From the NCBI GenBank assembly GCA_007132465.1, contig SLOP01000005.1:22115-86114 (forward strand): a stretch of DNA of 64,000 bases. Reading direction: 5' to 3'. The position numbers and the translations under genes are program-made. The notes below the pieces were generated by a model, which had not been told where the DNA came from, did no database searches, and worked only from the letters and a program-made list of their open reading frames with translations. This DNA is from Candidatus Izemoplasma sp. (GTDB lineage: Bacteria > Bacillota_I > Bacilli_A > Izemoplasmatales > Izemoplasmataceae). Shown here piece after piece: positions 51,148 through 59,853 of the stretch. Numbering within the stretch: the stretch's first letter is position 1; the number at the start of each line of letters is the position of its first letter.

Positions 51148-52830
51148 ATGAGTCCTAAAACCCTTGATGGCGATTTGTTGAAAGTCATCATAAAAAACGG
51201 TACGATTAACCTGAAAAACAACCATCAAACAATAAATGATCTCAACGTATTTCCCGTCCCTGACGGCGACACCGGAAGCAACATGCAATCGACGATGATG
51301 TCGGGGGTTACCTCGATAGAACATTTGGAAAACGAAACAGTTGAACGCATCGGCAAGGCCCTTTCGCGAGGGTTATTAATGGGCGCCCGAGGTAACTCTG
51401 GCGTTATTTTGTCGCAGCTGTTTAGTGGATTTGCCAAAGCATTTAAAGACCTTGAAATTGCCAATTCGGTGCAGTTTATCAACGGCTTGAAATACGGTGT
51501 TGAACAGGCCTATGGCGCGGTGATTAACCCGGTGGAAGGCACCATCCTTACCGTGGCGCGAGAAGCGGCCGATAAAGCCCAAGCGTTTGCTAAGGAAGAC
51601 AGCGATATCCTCGAGGTGCTTGAGGTGTATTTAAAAGAGGCCGAAGCTTCGTTGAAACGGACACCCGATTTGTTGCCGGTGCTGAAAGAGTCTGGTGTGG
51701 TTGATAGCGGCGGTGCCGGGTTAATTGTCATCGTTGAGGGCATGCTAGATGCCTTGGAAGGCAAAATATACGAAGAAACCAAGGCAGCTAAACGCGCTAA
51801 AGCAGGCCGTTCTTTCGAAACAGAAGAAACCGAGTTTGGTTATTGCACGGAGTTTATCATCGAGCTTGATCCAGAGAAGAAGTTTAACAAAGAAAAACTC
51901 GTTAAGCAACTCGGTCGTCTCGGCGATTCCATCGTCGTGGTCGCCGATGAGGGCATCTGCAAAGTTCATGTGCACACGGAAAAACCTGGCGATGCGCTGA
52001 ACATCGGCCAACTCTACGGAGAGTTCGCCAACCTAAAGATTGAAAACATGACGATGCAACACACCGAAACCCTTTTGCATTCAGCTCACAATGGCCAAAG
52101 CGAAGGACAAGAACACGACGAGACTGCATGCAGTCACGACCATGGCAACAAGTTCAGAATCGACACCAAGAAAAAATACGGCATTATCACCGTGGTTAAT
52201 GGCATGGGACTCCATGACATGTTTAAGGAAATGGGCGTCGACTACGTGATAGACGGTGGACAGACCATGAACCCTTCAACCCAGGATTTCATCGACGCGG
52301 TAGACCATGTCAACGCCGATAATGTGCTCATTATTCCAAACAATAAAAACGTCTTTTTAAGCGCCGAAACCGCAGCCAAAAACATCGAGGATAAAAACGT
52401 TATTGTCCTGCCTGCAAAGACCATTCCCCAGGGGTATGCTTCGCTGACAATGTTCGACGCTAACCAAGCGCTTGAGGACACGGTAGATGAGATGAACGAA
52501 CTCATCGAACACGTGAAATCGGGTGAGGTGACCTACGCCGTTCGCGACACTCAAGTGAATGGAATGAAGATTAAAAAAGGCGATTACCTTGGTATCAAGG
52601 ACGGAAACATTGTCGCCAGCAAAACCGATCGGCTCGACGCTGTTAAAACACTCGTCGATGCGCTCGTGGATGAGGAAAGCGAAATCGTGACCATCATGTA
52701 TGGGGAAGATGTCGACAAAGATGAAGTCGATAAACTCATTGCCCACATCGAGGAAAACCATGACGAGCTTGAAGTTGAGACCGTCGATGGAGAACAAGCA
52801 ATCTACGCCTACTTGTTGGCGGTTGAATAA
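51148..52830 (+). CDS. fakA: Fatty acid kinase, ATP-binding subunit FakA (DAK/YloV family)
   Basis: With a FakB protein carrying a fatty acid, FakA makes acyl-phosphate, the entry point for exogenous fatty acids into phospholipid synthesis. The 560-residue protein starts with a DhaL-type ATP-binding domain (NVFPVPDGDTGSNM near 35-48; GARGNSGVILSQL; DSGGAG) and ends with a DegV/DAK1-2-like domain (IIPNNKNVFLSAETAA; PQGYASL). A linker around residues 310-333 is rich in histidine (HSAH, QEHDETACSHDHG). ATG 51148 follows CGGAGG; an upstream GTG has none. It complements PlsX, which makes the same acyl-phosphate from acyl-ACP. Confidence 0.93.
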   Translation: MSPKTLDGDLLKVIIKNGTINLKNNHQTINDLNVFPVPDGDTGSNMQSTMMSGVTSIEHLENETVERIGKALSRGLLMGARGNSGVILSQLFSGFAKAFKDLEIANSVQFINGLKYGVEQAYGAVINPVEGTILTVAREAADKAQAFAKEDSDILEVLEVYLKEAEASLKRTPDLLPVLKESGVVDSGGAGLIVIVEGMLDALEGKIYEETKAAKRAKAGRSFETEETEFGYCTEFIIELDPEKKFNKEKLVKQLGRLGDSIVVVADEGICKVHVHTEKPGDALNIGQLYGEFANLKIENMTMQHTETLLHSAHNGQSEGQEHDETACSHDHGNKFRIDTKKKYGIITVVNGMGLHDMFKEMGVDYVIDGGQTMNPSTQDFIDAVDHVNADNVLIIPNNKNVFLSAETAAKNIEDKNVIVLPAKTIPQGYASLTMFDANQALEDTVDEMNELIEHVKSGEVTYAVRDTQVNGMKIKKGDYLGIKDGNIVASKTDRLDAVKTLVDALVDEESEIVTIMYGEDVDKDEVDKLIAHIEENHDELEVETVDGEQAIYAYLLAVE

Positions 52831-52835
52831 GCGTT

Positions 52836-52869
52836 AAAAAGGGACCTTGAAATTTCAAGGTCCCTTTTT
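52836..52869. terminator. Bidirectional terminator between fakA and mgsA
   Basis: A perfect 34-bp palindrome centred between 52852 and 52853 with AAGGGACCTTGAAA as the arm, giving a U-run in either direction. Confidence 0.95.
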
Positions 52870-53244
52870 TTATTGCTCGTCACACGCCAAGGAACGAAAC
52901 ACGTGTTTGGCGGTGTTTGGGTTGCTTGCCAATGGAATTTGATAGACATCGCTTAAGCGAAACAGCGCCGACACGTCCGGTTCGTGGGGTTGCGCGGTCA
53001 GGGGGTCGCGAAAAAACACGATAATGTCAATTTCACCACGAGCCACCCGGGCCCCGATTTCTTGATCTCCACCTAGTGGACCTGACTTAAAACAATGCAC
53101 CGGAAGGGTCGTTTCTTTTTTGACGAGCGCACCGGTGGTGCCGGTAGCAAAAAGCTCATGCTTTTTCAAAATTGCCAGCTGGTCGCGGCAAAACGTAACC
53201 ATGTCGGGTTTCTTCTCATCGTGAGCAATCAGCGCAATACGCAT
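52870..53244 (-). CDS. mgsA: Methylglyoxal synthase
   Basis: Converts dihydroxyacetone phosphate to methylglyoxal and phosphate, a bypass that relieves sugar-phosphate build-up. The 124-residue protein shows [15 protein letters not shown], the phosphate loop [17 protein letters not shown] with the catalytic Asp, and [15 protein letters not shown]. The usual PLATN reads PLASN. Of two ATG codons after AAAGGAG, 53244 has the better spacing (53250 is the alternative). The stop lies in the U-run side of the shared terminator. Confidence 0.95.
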   Translation of the reverse strand: MRIALIAHDEKKPDMVTFCRDQLAILKKHELFATGTTGALVKKETTLPVHCFKSGPLGGDQEIGARVARGEIDIIVFFRDPLTAQPHEPDVSALFRLSDVYQIPLASNPNTAKHVFRSLACDEQ

Positions 53245-53338
53245 AAACATCGCTCCTTTCCTTACTTCCATTATACTTGCTTGTGAGTTTCTGTCGACGT
53301 TTTTTCCATTTCATGCCCACGAGAATGTGTCAAAACCA

Positions 53339-53347
53339 TGCTATAAT
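53339..53347 (+). promoter_or_regulatory. Extended -10 promoter of recG
   Basis: TGCTATAAT at 53339-53347, 22 bp before the recG start, with GAGGAGGGG after it. Confidence 0.6.
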
Positions 53348-53369
53348 ATAAGCACAGAGGAGGGGTGCC

Positions 53370-55355
53370 ATGGACGAACTACGAGAACTAAAAGGCGTTG
53401 GCGAGAAAACCGCCGAAGCGTTAAAACGCGCAGGCATTTTCACCCTCGAGCAACTTGTCGAGCGCTACCCCAAACGCTATGACGTGCGCCGGATCATCGA
53501 TCCGATGATGTTAGCACCAGGCGAGTACGCCTATTTTCGTGTGCGCGTCATCGCTAACGCGAGGGTGGCCTATGTCCGCAAAAACCTCACCATCCTCAGC
53601 TTCAAGGTTGAGTTTAATGGCCGGACAATGACCGCTAAGTTATATAACCAACCCTACCTCGCCAAAACCATTAACGCCCACCCTCGTTTGATTGTGTATG
53701 GTCGCATAAGCGATGATGTCTTAGCCTTATCTAAAGCCATCCTCGAGAAAAATTTTGACGAAGGCATTGCGCCGATTTATGCCGTGGATGGTGTCACTGA
53801 TAAACGTTTCACAGAGCTTGTGGATCAAGCCCTGCCGATGGTGAAGCGACACCGCGAGTTTTTGCCGGCATTTTTCGTGGATAAGCATGAACTCATCGAT
53901 CCGCATACCATGTGCGAAACCTTGCATCAACCACAAAGTGAAACCGCACTCTTTCAAGCAAGAAAACGTGAGAAGTACGCCGACATGTACCGTTATTTGG
54001 TCATGGTTGCTTTACGCCGCATGGCTCGCGCATCGGAACATGGGACGCCTAAAACCATCGACAAACCTACACTGAACGCCTTGGTTCACAACCTTCCATA
54101 CACACTCACAGGAGATCAAACCCGCGCTGTCATGGAGATTCTGACCGACCTTGAAAGCCCACGTGTCATGCGTCGGATGTTGCAAGGCGATACCGGAAGC
54201 GGAAAAACCGTCGTGGCAATGCTTGCGATGGCCGCGGTGGCGTTGGCGGGACACCAGGTGGCATTCATGGCACCGACCGACATTCTAGCCAACCAACATT
54301 ACGCGGCGTGTGAAGTCTTCTTTGCGGGCACTGACATTTCTGTGGCACTGTTGACCGCGTCGCTTGAAGGCGACGCGAAACGCCAGGTAAAAGCGGGCTT
54401 ACGCGAGGGCACCATCGATGTTGTCATCGGCACGCACGCATTGTTTTCACAAACGCTTGATTACCGTGACCTCGGGCTGGTCATCACTGATGAGCAGCAT
54501 CGATTCGGCGTGAATCAACGGGAGAAACTCAAGACCAAAGGAGACAACCCAGACGTGCTGTACCTAAGCGCGACGCCGATTCCGAGGACCTTGGCCATGA
54601 CGATTCATGGCGATGTGGATTTATCCACCCTGCAAAGCCGACCACGAGGACAAAAAACTGCGCGCACACTTGTCATCACCGACAAGGATAAAAAAACCAT
54701 TCCAACACATCTGCGAGCAGCGCTGCGAGCGGGACGCCAAGCCTATGTGGTTGCGCCGACCATTACAACCAACGAAACCGTCGGCTTGTTTGGTGTTGAC
54801 ACCATTACGTCCGTGATTCGAAAGCGCTATCCCGAGGCTAAAGTCGAGACGCTTCACGCCCAACTTGACACCAAGAAGAAGCAACGTGTGCTGGCGGCGT
54901 TTAAAGCGCATGATATTGACGTTCTCGTGGCAACGACGATGATTGAAGTCGGCATTCATGTACCCAACGCCACCTTGATGGTGGTGCATCACGCCGAACG
55001 TTTTGGATATGCCCAACTTCATCAACTGCGCGGCCGTGTCGGGCGTGATCACCATGCGGGTACGTGTGTGCTCGTGAGCGGCGGTAACCGTGATGCGACC
55101 GAACGGCTAAAACTGCTTGAGACGGTAGATGACGGGTTTGTGCTAAGTGAGTACGATTTACGAAACCGTGGCGCTGGTGAGGCACTTGGCACCGCACAGA
55201 GTGGACAGTCATCGCTCGCAGAGTTGCTAGCATCGACGTCGATGGGCGTCCTTGAATCAATCAAGCAAGACGCCGATCAGACGGTGGAAGCCTACGTTAA
55301 ACGCAAGGAACATGCGCCCTTGATTGACAGCTTGAGTGAGGTCGTAAAGAATTAA
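53370..55355 (+). CDS. recG: ATP-dependent DNA helicase RecG
   Basis: A 661-residue SF2 translocase that reverses stalled forks and processes branched DNA. The N-terminal wedge domain (OB fold, ~50-150) is preceded by a helix-hairpin-helix-like LKGVGEKTAEALKRAGI. Helicase motifs: Walker A GDTGSGKTV near 273-281, Walker B DEQHRFG, SATPIPRT, and TRG-region RGRVGRDHHAGTC near the end. A separate promoter gap divides it from plsX, whereas fapR usually stands between them in Bacillota. Confidence 0.97.
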   Translation: MDELRELKGVGEKTAEALKRAGIFTLEQLVERYPKRYDVRRIIDPMMLAPGEYAYFRVRVIANARVAYVRKNLTILSFKVEFNGRTMTAKLYNQPYLAKTINAHPRLIVYGRISDDVLALSKAILEKNFDEGIAPIYAVDGVTDKRFTELVDQALPMVKRHREFLPAFFVDKHELIDPHTMCETLHQPQSETALFQARKREKYADMYRYLVMVALRRMARASEHGTPKTIDKPTLNALVHNLPYTLTGDQTRAVMEILTDLESPRVMRRMLQGDTGSGKTVVAMLAMAAVALAGHQVAFMAPTDILANQHYAACEVFFAGTDISVALLTASLEGDAKRQVKAGLREGTIDVVIGTHALFSQTLDYRDLGLVITDEQHRFGVNQREKLKTKGDNPDVLYLSATPIPRTLAMTIHGDVDLSTLQSRPRGQKTARTLVITDKDKKTIPTHLRAALRAGRQAYVVAPTITTNETVGLFGVDTITSVIRKRYPEAKVETLHAQLDTKKKQRVLAAFKAHDIDVLVATTMIEVGIHVPNATLMVVHHAERFGYAQLHQLRGRVGRDHHAGTCVLVSGGNRDATERLKLLETVDDGFVLSEYDLRNRGAGEALGTAQSGQSSLAELLASTSMGVLESIKQDADQTVEAYVKRKEHAPLIDSLSEVVKN

Positions 55356-55364
55356 TCACAACCA

Positions 55365-55393
55365 TTCACGTTCACGTCGGCGCGTGCTATAAT
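55365..55393 (+). promoter_or_regulatory. Promoter of plsX-rnc-dnaD-nth
   Basis: TTCACG (55365-55370) and TATAAT (55388-55393) with 17 bp between; the -10 is extended (TGCTATAAT). No FapR-type operator palindrome was noticed. Confidence 0.65.
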
Positions 55394-55428
55394 AAAAACA
55401 CGTCAAACGCTAAAACAGAGGTGATTCG

Positions 55429-56445
55429 ATGATACGTATAGCCGTTGATGCCATGGGAGGAGACTTTGCCCCCAAAGAACAAGTTGAAGGTGCCATGCGC
55501 GCCATTAAAGCCATTGATGACATTGAAATCGTGCTTTATGGCGATGAGGTCACGATTCGGCCTTTCTTATCCGATGACACACGCATTCGCATTGTCCAGA
55601 GCGAAGGCACCATTGACATGGGCGAAAAAGATCCAATTGCGGCCATCCGTCAAAACCGAAACAGTTCGATGGCGATGGCGCTTTTAAGCGTTCGAAACAA
55701 CGAAACCGATGCGATTGTGTCCAGCGGAGCAACCCAAGCGCTAATTGCCGGTGCGCACATCTTGGTTGGCCGGATGAAAAAAATGAAGCGCACAGCGATT
55801 GCACCGGTGCTTCCCACCGCGTTAGGGAAACCACTGATTTTGTTGGATACCGGAGGCAACCTTGAAATCAAGCCAGAATACATGGTCCAACAAGCCCATT
55901 TTGCGAGCGTTTACGCCCGTGAAATTCTTGGTGTGTCCACACCACGGGTGGGGTTGATTAACATTGGCACCGAAGAGGGAAAAGGGCGTGAGCTGGATCG
56001 AGCGGTGTTTGACTTGTTCACCGCCAACCCACACATCGCCTTCGTTGGCAACGTTGAACCCAAAGACGTGCTCAGCCCACCGTGCGATGTGTTGATTAGC
56101 GACGGCTTCACGGCCAATGTCGTGATGAAGACCATTGAAGGCACGGCCAAAGGCATGGGTAAAATGTTAAGACAAGAGCTATCCAAAGGCTTTTTAGGCA
56201 AGATTGGGTTGCTGCTTTCGATGCGTAATCTGAAGCGATTCAAACAACGCATGGCGGCCGAAGCAATCGGTGGCGCCATGATTTATGGGCTGCGTGGCGT
56301 CGTCATTAAAGCCCAAGGATCATCGAAGGCTTTTGGCTTCTATAACGCCATACGCCAAGCGGCGCACGTTGTCCGCCAAGACGTGATTCATAAGGTCGGC
56401 GACGTGATTGAAAAGGATGAGGTTAACAATGCAAAAACTGCTTGA
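55429..56445 (+). CDS. plsX: Phosphate acyltransferase PlsX
   Basis: Makes acyl-phosphate from acyl-ACP and phosphate, feeding PlsY for phosphatidic acid synthesis; peripheral membrane enzyme. The 338-residue protein has AVDAMGGDFAP at the N-terminus, ATQALIAGAHILVGRMKKMKR (with SSGA just before it) for substrate binding, and SDGFTANVVMKTIEG near residue 224. ACAGAGGTGATT is the ribosome-binding site. It overlaps rnc by 17 bp; fabD, fabG and acpP, which separate plsX from rnc in many Bacillota, are not here. Confidence 0.97.
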   Translation: MIRIAVDAMGGDFAPKEQVEGAMRAIKAIDDIEIVLYGDEVTIRPFLSDDTRIRIVQSEGTIDMGEKDPIAAIRQNRNSSMAMALLSVRNNETDAIVSSGATQALIAGAHILVGRMKKMKRTAIAPVLPTALGKPLILLDTGGNLEIKPEYMVQQAHFASVYAREILGVSTPRVGLINIGTEEGKGRELDRAVFDLFTANPHIAFVGNVEPKDVLSPPCDVLISDGFTANVVMKTIEGTAKGMGKMLRQELSKGFLGKIGLLLSMRNLKRFKQRMAAEAIGGAMIYGLRGVVIKAQGSSKAFGFYNAIRQAAHVVRQDVIHKVGDVIEKDEVNNAKTA

Positions 56446-57109
56446 GTTTTTCAATGTGACGATGAACGATGAGGCGTTATTAGAGACGGCGCTGACCCAT
56501 TCTTCATACGCCAACGAACACCACACCGAGTCAAACGAGCGGTTGGAGTTCATCGGCGATGCGGTGCTTGATTTGGTGGTTGGAAAATACCTTTACGACA
56601 CCCACAAAGAGTACCGCGAGGGGGAGTTGACTAAACGTCGGGCACGGTATGTGTGTGAAAGCGCCTTGGTCGACTATGCTAAAGCGTGTGATTTAGGTGT
56701 GTACTTACGCCTCGGCCACGGTGAGGAGAAAACCGGTGGAAGAGAGCGCTCGGCGTTGCTAGCGGACGCCTTTGAAGCGTTCGTCGGAGCGGTCTTTTTG
56801 GATCAAGGGTTGAACGACGTGGAAAACATTGCAAAGCGCGTTGTTTACCCGCTGATCGAGCAAGACCGCAGCAACGATTTCACCGACTATAAATCGCATT
56901 TGCAAGAACTCGTGCAATCAGACAAACGTTCACTTGAATACCGCATTGTCGATGAAACCGGCCCGTCACACAACAAAACCTTTGTCACTCGCGTGTACAT
57001 GGATGACATTTTAATGGGCGAAGGCGTTGGACACAACAAAAAAGAAGCGGAACAAAACGCGGCGGCGATTGCACTGAAGAAACTCGCCAAAAAAAGCGTG
57101 AAATTTTAG
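56429..57109 (+). CDS. rnc: Ribonuclease III
   Basis: Double-strand-specific endoribonuclease for rRNA and mRNA processing; 226 residues. The signature NERLEFIGDAVLDLVV (~38-53) holds the metal-binding Glu/Asp, with LLADAFEAFVGAVFLDQG supplying the second pair, and the dsRNA-binding domain covers ~155-226 (HNKKEAEQNAAAIALKKL). The ATG at 56429 follows GATGAGG inside plsX. smc and ftsY, its common neighbours, are replaced by dnaD-nth. Confidence 0.97.
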   Translation: MQKLLEFFNVTMNDEALLETALTHSSYANEHHTESNERLEFIGDAVLDLVVGKYLYDTHKEYREGELTKRRARYVCESALVDYAKACDLGVYLRLGHGEEKTGGRERSALLADAFEAFVGAVFLDQGLNDVENIAKRVVYPLIEQDRSNDFTDYKSHLQELVQSDKRSLEYRIVDETGPSHNKTFVTRVYMDDILMGEGVGHNKKEAEQNAAAIALKKLAKKSVKF

Positions 57110-57118
57110 GGGATGGCC

Positions 57119-57742
57119 ATGGATAAATTGTTGAAAAAACTGATTGACGACGGCGCATTACGGTACCGCGACTTAGTGCTGGCCTACTATCATAAGTTCG
57201 GTTTGAGCGAGTCTGAGGCCATGGCTTTAATTAAGTTGCACACCTTGTTAGAAGAAAAACAAGGGGTTATCAAACCGGAAAAGTTTGCCAAGTGGCTGTC
57301 GTTGGACGTCACCGAGACACGACAATTGTTGGAATCACTGATGGAAAAAGGTTACTTGCAGATTACCTTGAGGCATTGTGGCAACGGAAAAGAACAAGAG
57401 ACCTTTGACGTTGATCATTTTTTACACAAAGTGACCGACCACTACAACCAAGCCTACGCCCACGAAAAAGCCGGGACACAACACGAGTGGATTGCGTTTT
57501 TAGAAGACACCCTGCAGCACCCTTTAACGCCGCTTGATGTCGACTTGGTGGGAGCGTGGATCGATAAGGACCACTACAGTTTTGAGATGGTCAAGGAAGC
57601 GACGTTTGATGCGCTTAAACGCCAACATCCATCAATCAGAATGATCGATCGAATGTTGCTTAAAAAGGTTGAGAACGTAAAAACCGCACCCAAAAGAAAA
57701 AAAGATATGCTTAAGGAGTTTCATGCCCTATGGGACGAGTAG
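57119..57742 (+). CDS. dnaD: DnaD-like primosomal protein
   Basis: A 207-residue protein with a winged-helix N-terminal domain (RYRDLVLAYYHKFGLSESEAMALIKLHTLL; LDVTETRQLLESLMEKGYL) and a C-terminal DnaB_2/DnaD domain (WIAFLEDTLQHPLTPLDVDLVGAWID; HYSFEMVKEATFDAL). It acts with DnaB and DnaI in loading the replicative helicase. The immediate downstream nth gene matches the Bacillus dnaD-nth pairing. ATG 57119 is preferred over 57113 for its spacing from AGGGGATGG. Its last 13 bp overlap nth. Confidence 0.9.
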   Translation: MDKLLKKLIDDGALRYRDLVLAYYHKFGLSESEAMALIKLHTLLEEKQGVIKPEKFAKWLSLDVTETRQLLESLMEKGYLQITLRHCGNGKEQETFDVDHFLHKVTDHYNQAYAHEKAGTQHEWIAFLEDTLQHPLTPLDVDLVGAWIDKDHYSFEMVKEATFDALKRQHPSIRMIDRMLLKKVENVKTAPKRKKDMLKEFHALWDE

Positions 57743-58365
57743 ATGACATCCTGCTCGAACTTGACCAATTGTATCCCGAGGCACATTGTGAACTGAACCA
57801 TACCAATGCCCTTGAACTTCTGATTGCGGTTATGTTGAGCGCGCAAACCACCGACGCATCGGTGAATCGATTGACAGCAACCTTGTTTAAACAATACCGC
57901 TCGCTTGAGGATTACATTCATGTGCCACCAGAAACGCTTGAACAAGACCTCAGACAGATTGGACTGTTCAAAAACAAGGCCCGTAACATTCAAGCGGCCT
58001 GCGCAGCCATACGAAGTCGTTATAACGGTCGCGTTCCCGCATCACAAGACGCGTTAGAAAGCCTTCCAGGTGTCGGGAGGAAGACGGCGAATGTCGTGCT
58101 CAGCGTGTGGTTTGGTGAGGATCGCATCGCTGTGGATACGCATGTCTCACGTGTGGCTAAGCGACTGAAGCTTGCTTATGCCAAAGACACACCAGAGAAA
58201 GTGGAAGCCAAGTTGATGCGTAAACTGCCGCGTCAGCGATGGTCGAAAACGCATCATCAATTCATTTTCTTTGGTCGGTACCATTGCACGGCCCGTAACC
58301 CAAAGTGCGAGGGATGCCCATTGAAAAAGCATTGTCGTTTTCCCAATCATCTCAAAGTTCGCTGA
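57730..58365 (+). CDS. nth: Endonuclease III
   Basis: Base-excision repair glycosylase/AP lyase for oxidised pyrimidines; 211 residues. The helix-hairpin-helix LESLPGVGRKTANVVL carries the catalytic lysine, and IAVDTHVSRVAKRL the catalytic aspartate. The 4Fe-4S cluster ligands are complete: CTARNPKCEGCPLKKHC (C-x6-C-x2-C-x5-C) near residues 188-204. The stop codon lies within its own terminator hairpin. ponA, which commonly follows nth in Bacillus, is not present. Confidence 0.97.
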   Translation: MGRVDDILLELDQLYPEAHCELNHTNALELLIAVMLSAQTTDASVNRLTATLFKQYRSLEDYIHVPPETLEQDLRQIGLFKNKARNIQAACAAIRSRYNGRVPASQDALESLPGVGRKTANVVLSVWFGEDRIAVDTHVSRVAKRLKLAYAKDTPEKVEAKLMRKLPRQRWSKTHHQFIFFGRYHCTARNPKCEGCPLKKHCRFPNHLKVR

Positions 58366-58380
58366 AGCGAACTTTTTTTT
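58354..58380 (+). terminator. Terminator after nth
   Basis: AAAGTTCGC pairs with GCGAACTTT around a short loop that contains the nth stop codon, followed by eight T. Confidence 0.92.
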
Positions 58381-58389
58381 CGGGAGGGC

Positions 58390-58418
58390 TTGCCAAAACA
58401 TGACACGTTGAATACAAT
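58390..58418 (+). promoter_or_regulatory. Promoter of the HTH-TPR regulator
   Basis: TTGCCA (58390-58395) and TACAAT (58413-58418) with a 17-bp spacer. A leader of about 110 nt follows, with an inverted repeat GGGTGT/ACACCC (58426-58431 and 58458-58463) next to the start site. Confidence 0.65.
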
Positions 58419-58534
58419 AGGTATCGGGTGTGTTTGCCGTGATTTTCTCAACATGTTACACCCCCTTGTTTTACTAAAGCAACGTACAATAAGGTTGGGT
58501 TTGTGTATGACACCATGAATGTAAGGAGCGTACC

Positions 58535-59812
58535 ATGAACACACAACGTTTGCACCATGTCTTGAAACAACGACGCAAAGCGATGATGCATGCAGATCGA
58601 TCGCTGGTTGGAGACGTCATCAAGCGTAAGCGGAGGGAGCGAAAACGCACACAGGAGTTAATTTCGAAGGGGGTGTGCAGTGTCAGTTACCTGTCGAAGA
58701 TTGAAAACAACAAAATGATGCCAAGCGACTACGTTATCAAGGAGCTGTCTCGTCGATTGGACATCGACATCGATGTCTACATGGCTGGAGGTGACGGGGT
58801 GAAGCTGCTCGAAGAGGCATTGCAGTATTATTATGCAGGTCAGGTGGATGCCCTGGAAAACATTGAAACGGAGGTCAATATCTCCAATCATCACTTGTTA
58901 AAAAACGTCGTCGCGTTGATGCGTCATGCTTTAGTGAAACGCAATGAACAAGCGGATGCGCTTTGCCGTGGCCTAGAACTAAGTGTTCCGAACATGGATG
59001 ACATGACGTGTCAGGTGTATTTACTGTTGGCGGCGACGGTGGCTAAACGCAAGCACCGTCCAGTCGAGTCGTACCAGTTGCTTCGCACCCTGAGGTCATC
59101 TTTCAAGGCGTTGAGTGCCGAAGTTGCCGTCTTAGCATCGGATATCATGGCCGATGTCTGTGCTTGGTTAAAGCGCGATCATGGAGCGTCAACGGCCCAT
59201 CGTGATGCATTACAACGCTATGATGCCATGGCGAAAACACCACGGACGCTCGCGCGAAAACTCAAAGGCTTGCTTGTGCGTGTGGATGACCACCCTGATG
59301 AGGTGGCGTCGGCCTTGCGCGTGTTAGCGTATGACGCCCATGTGCTGACAAATGAAAACCTATTTCGCTACGTGCACGCGAAAACATTGCAACGACAAGG
59401 CAGCTACACGGAAGCGAAGCACGTGCTTGAACGGCTGAACCGCCGTCAACAAGACGCATGGTATTTTCGGGGAACGTTGTTGTTTGCTGAAATGCTCCGT
59501 ACGGAAGGTCAATCATTCACGCCGCTCACCGAGGTTTTCTCAACACGCCAAGCTAAGCGCGTCGCACTGGCTGAAAGCGTGGCTTTTGAAGTGATGCGCA
59601 TTGAGGATGGTGATGAACGCGCCGATTACGTGAAGTCTGTGGCGTTGCCACTGGCATACGAACAGTTTGACTTAACGCGGATGCGTGCGTACACCGACAT
59701 GCTTGCACAATACGCAACTGAGCAAAGACGCTACAAAGAAGCAGTGGCGCACGATAGACGCACCCACAAACGCATGCGCATGATGCGCGATGCGCTTAAA
59801 GCGATGCCATAA
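58535..59812 (+). CDS. XRE-family regulator with TPR-like C-terminal domain
   Basis: A 425-residue protein with a helix-turn-helix of the XRE type at residues ~25-85 (LVGDVIKRKRRERKRTQELI; SVSYLSKIENNKMMPSDYVI) followed by a long all-helical region with TPR-like spacing (for example RYVHAKTLQRQGSYTEAKHVLERL). This arrangement is that of RRNPP/Rgg-type and related Bacillota regulators that read peptides or proteins, but no specific subfamily can be named. GTAAGGAG precedes the ATG. It is monocistronic; its target may be itself through the inverted repeat in its leader. Function is otherwise unknown. Confidence 0.75.
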   Translation: MNTQRLHHVLKQRRKAMMHADRSLVGDVIKRKRRERKRTQELISKGVCSVSYLSKIENNKMMPSDYVIKELSRRLDIDIDVYMAGGDGVKLLEEALQYYYAGQVDALENIETEVNISNHHLLKNVVALMRHALVKRNEQADALCRGLELSVPNMDDMTCQVYLLLAATVAKRKHRPVESYQLLRTLRSSFKALSAEVAVLASDIMADVCAWLKRDHGASTAHRDALQRYDAMAKTPRTLARKLKGLLVRVDDHPDEVASALRVLAYDAHVLTNENLFRYVHAKTLQRQGSYTEAKHVLERLNRRQQDAWYFRGTLLFAEMLRTEGQSFTPLTEVFSTRQAKRVALAESVAFEVMRIEDGDERADYVKSVALPLAYEQFDLTRMRAYTDMLAQYATEQRRYKEAVAHDRRTHKRMRMMRDALKAMP

Positions 59813-59853
59813 AAAACACGCGTGCCATTGTTGAAGTGGCGCGCGTGTTTTTT
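59812..59853. terminator. Bidirectional terminator between the HTH-TPR gene and mrp
   Basis: AAAAAACACGCGTGCCA pairs with TGGCGCGCGTGTTTTTT, one mismatch, around a short loop, with T-runs both ways. Confidence 0.9.
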
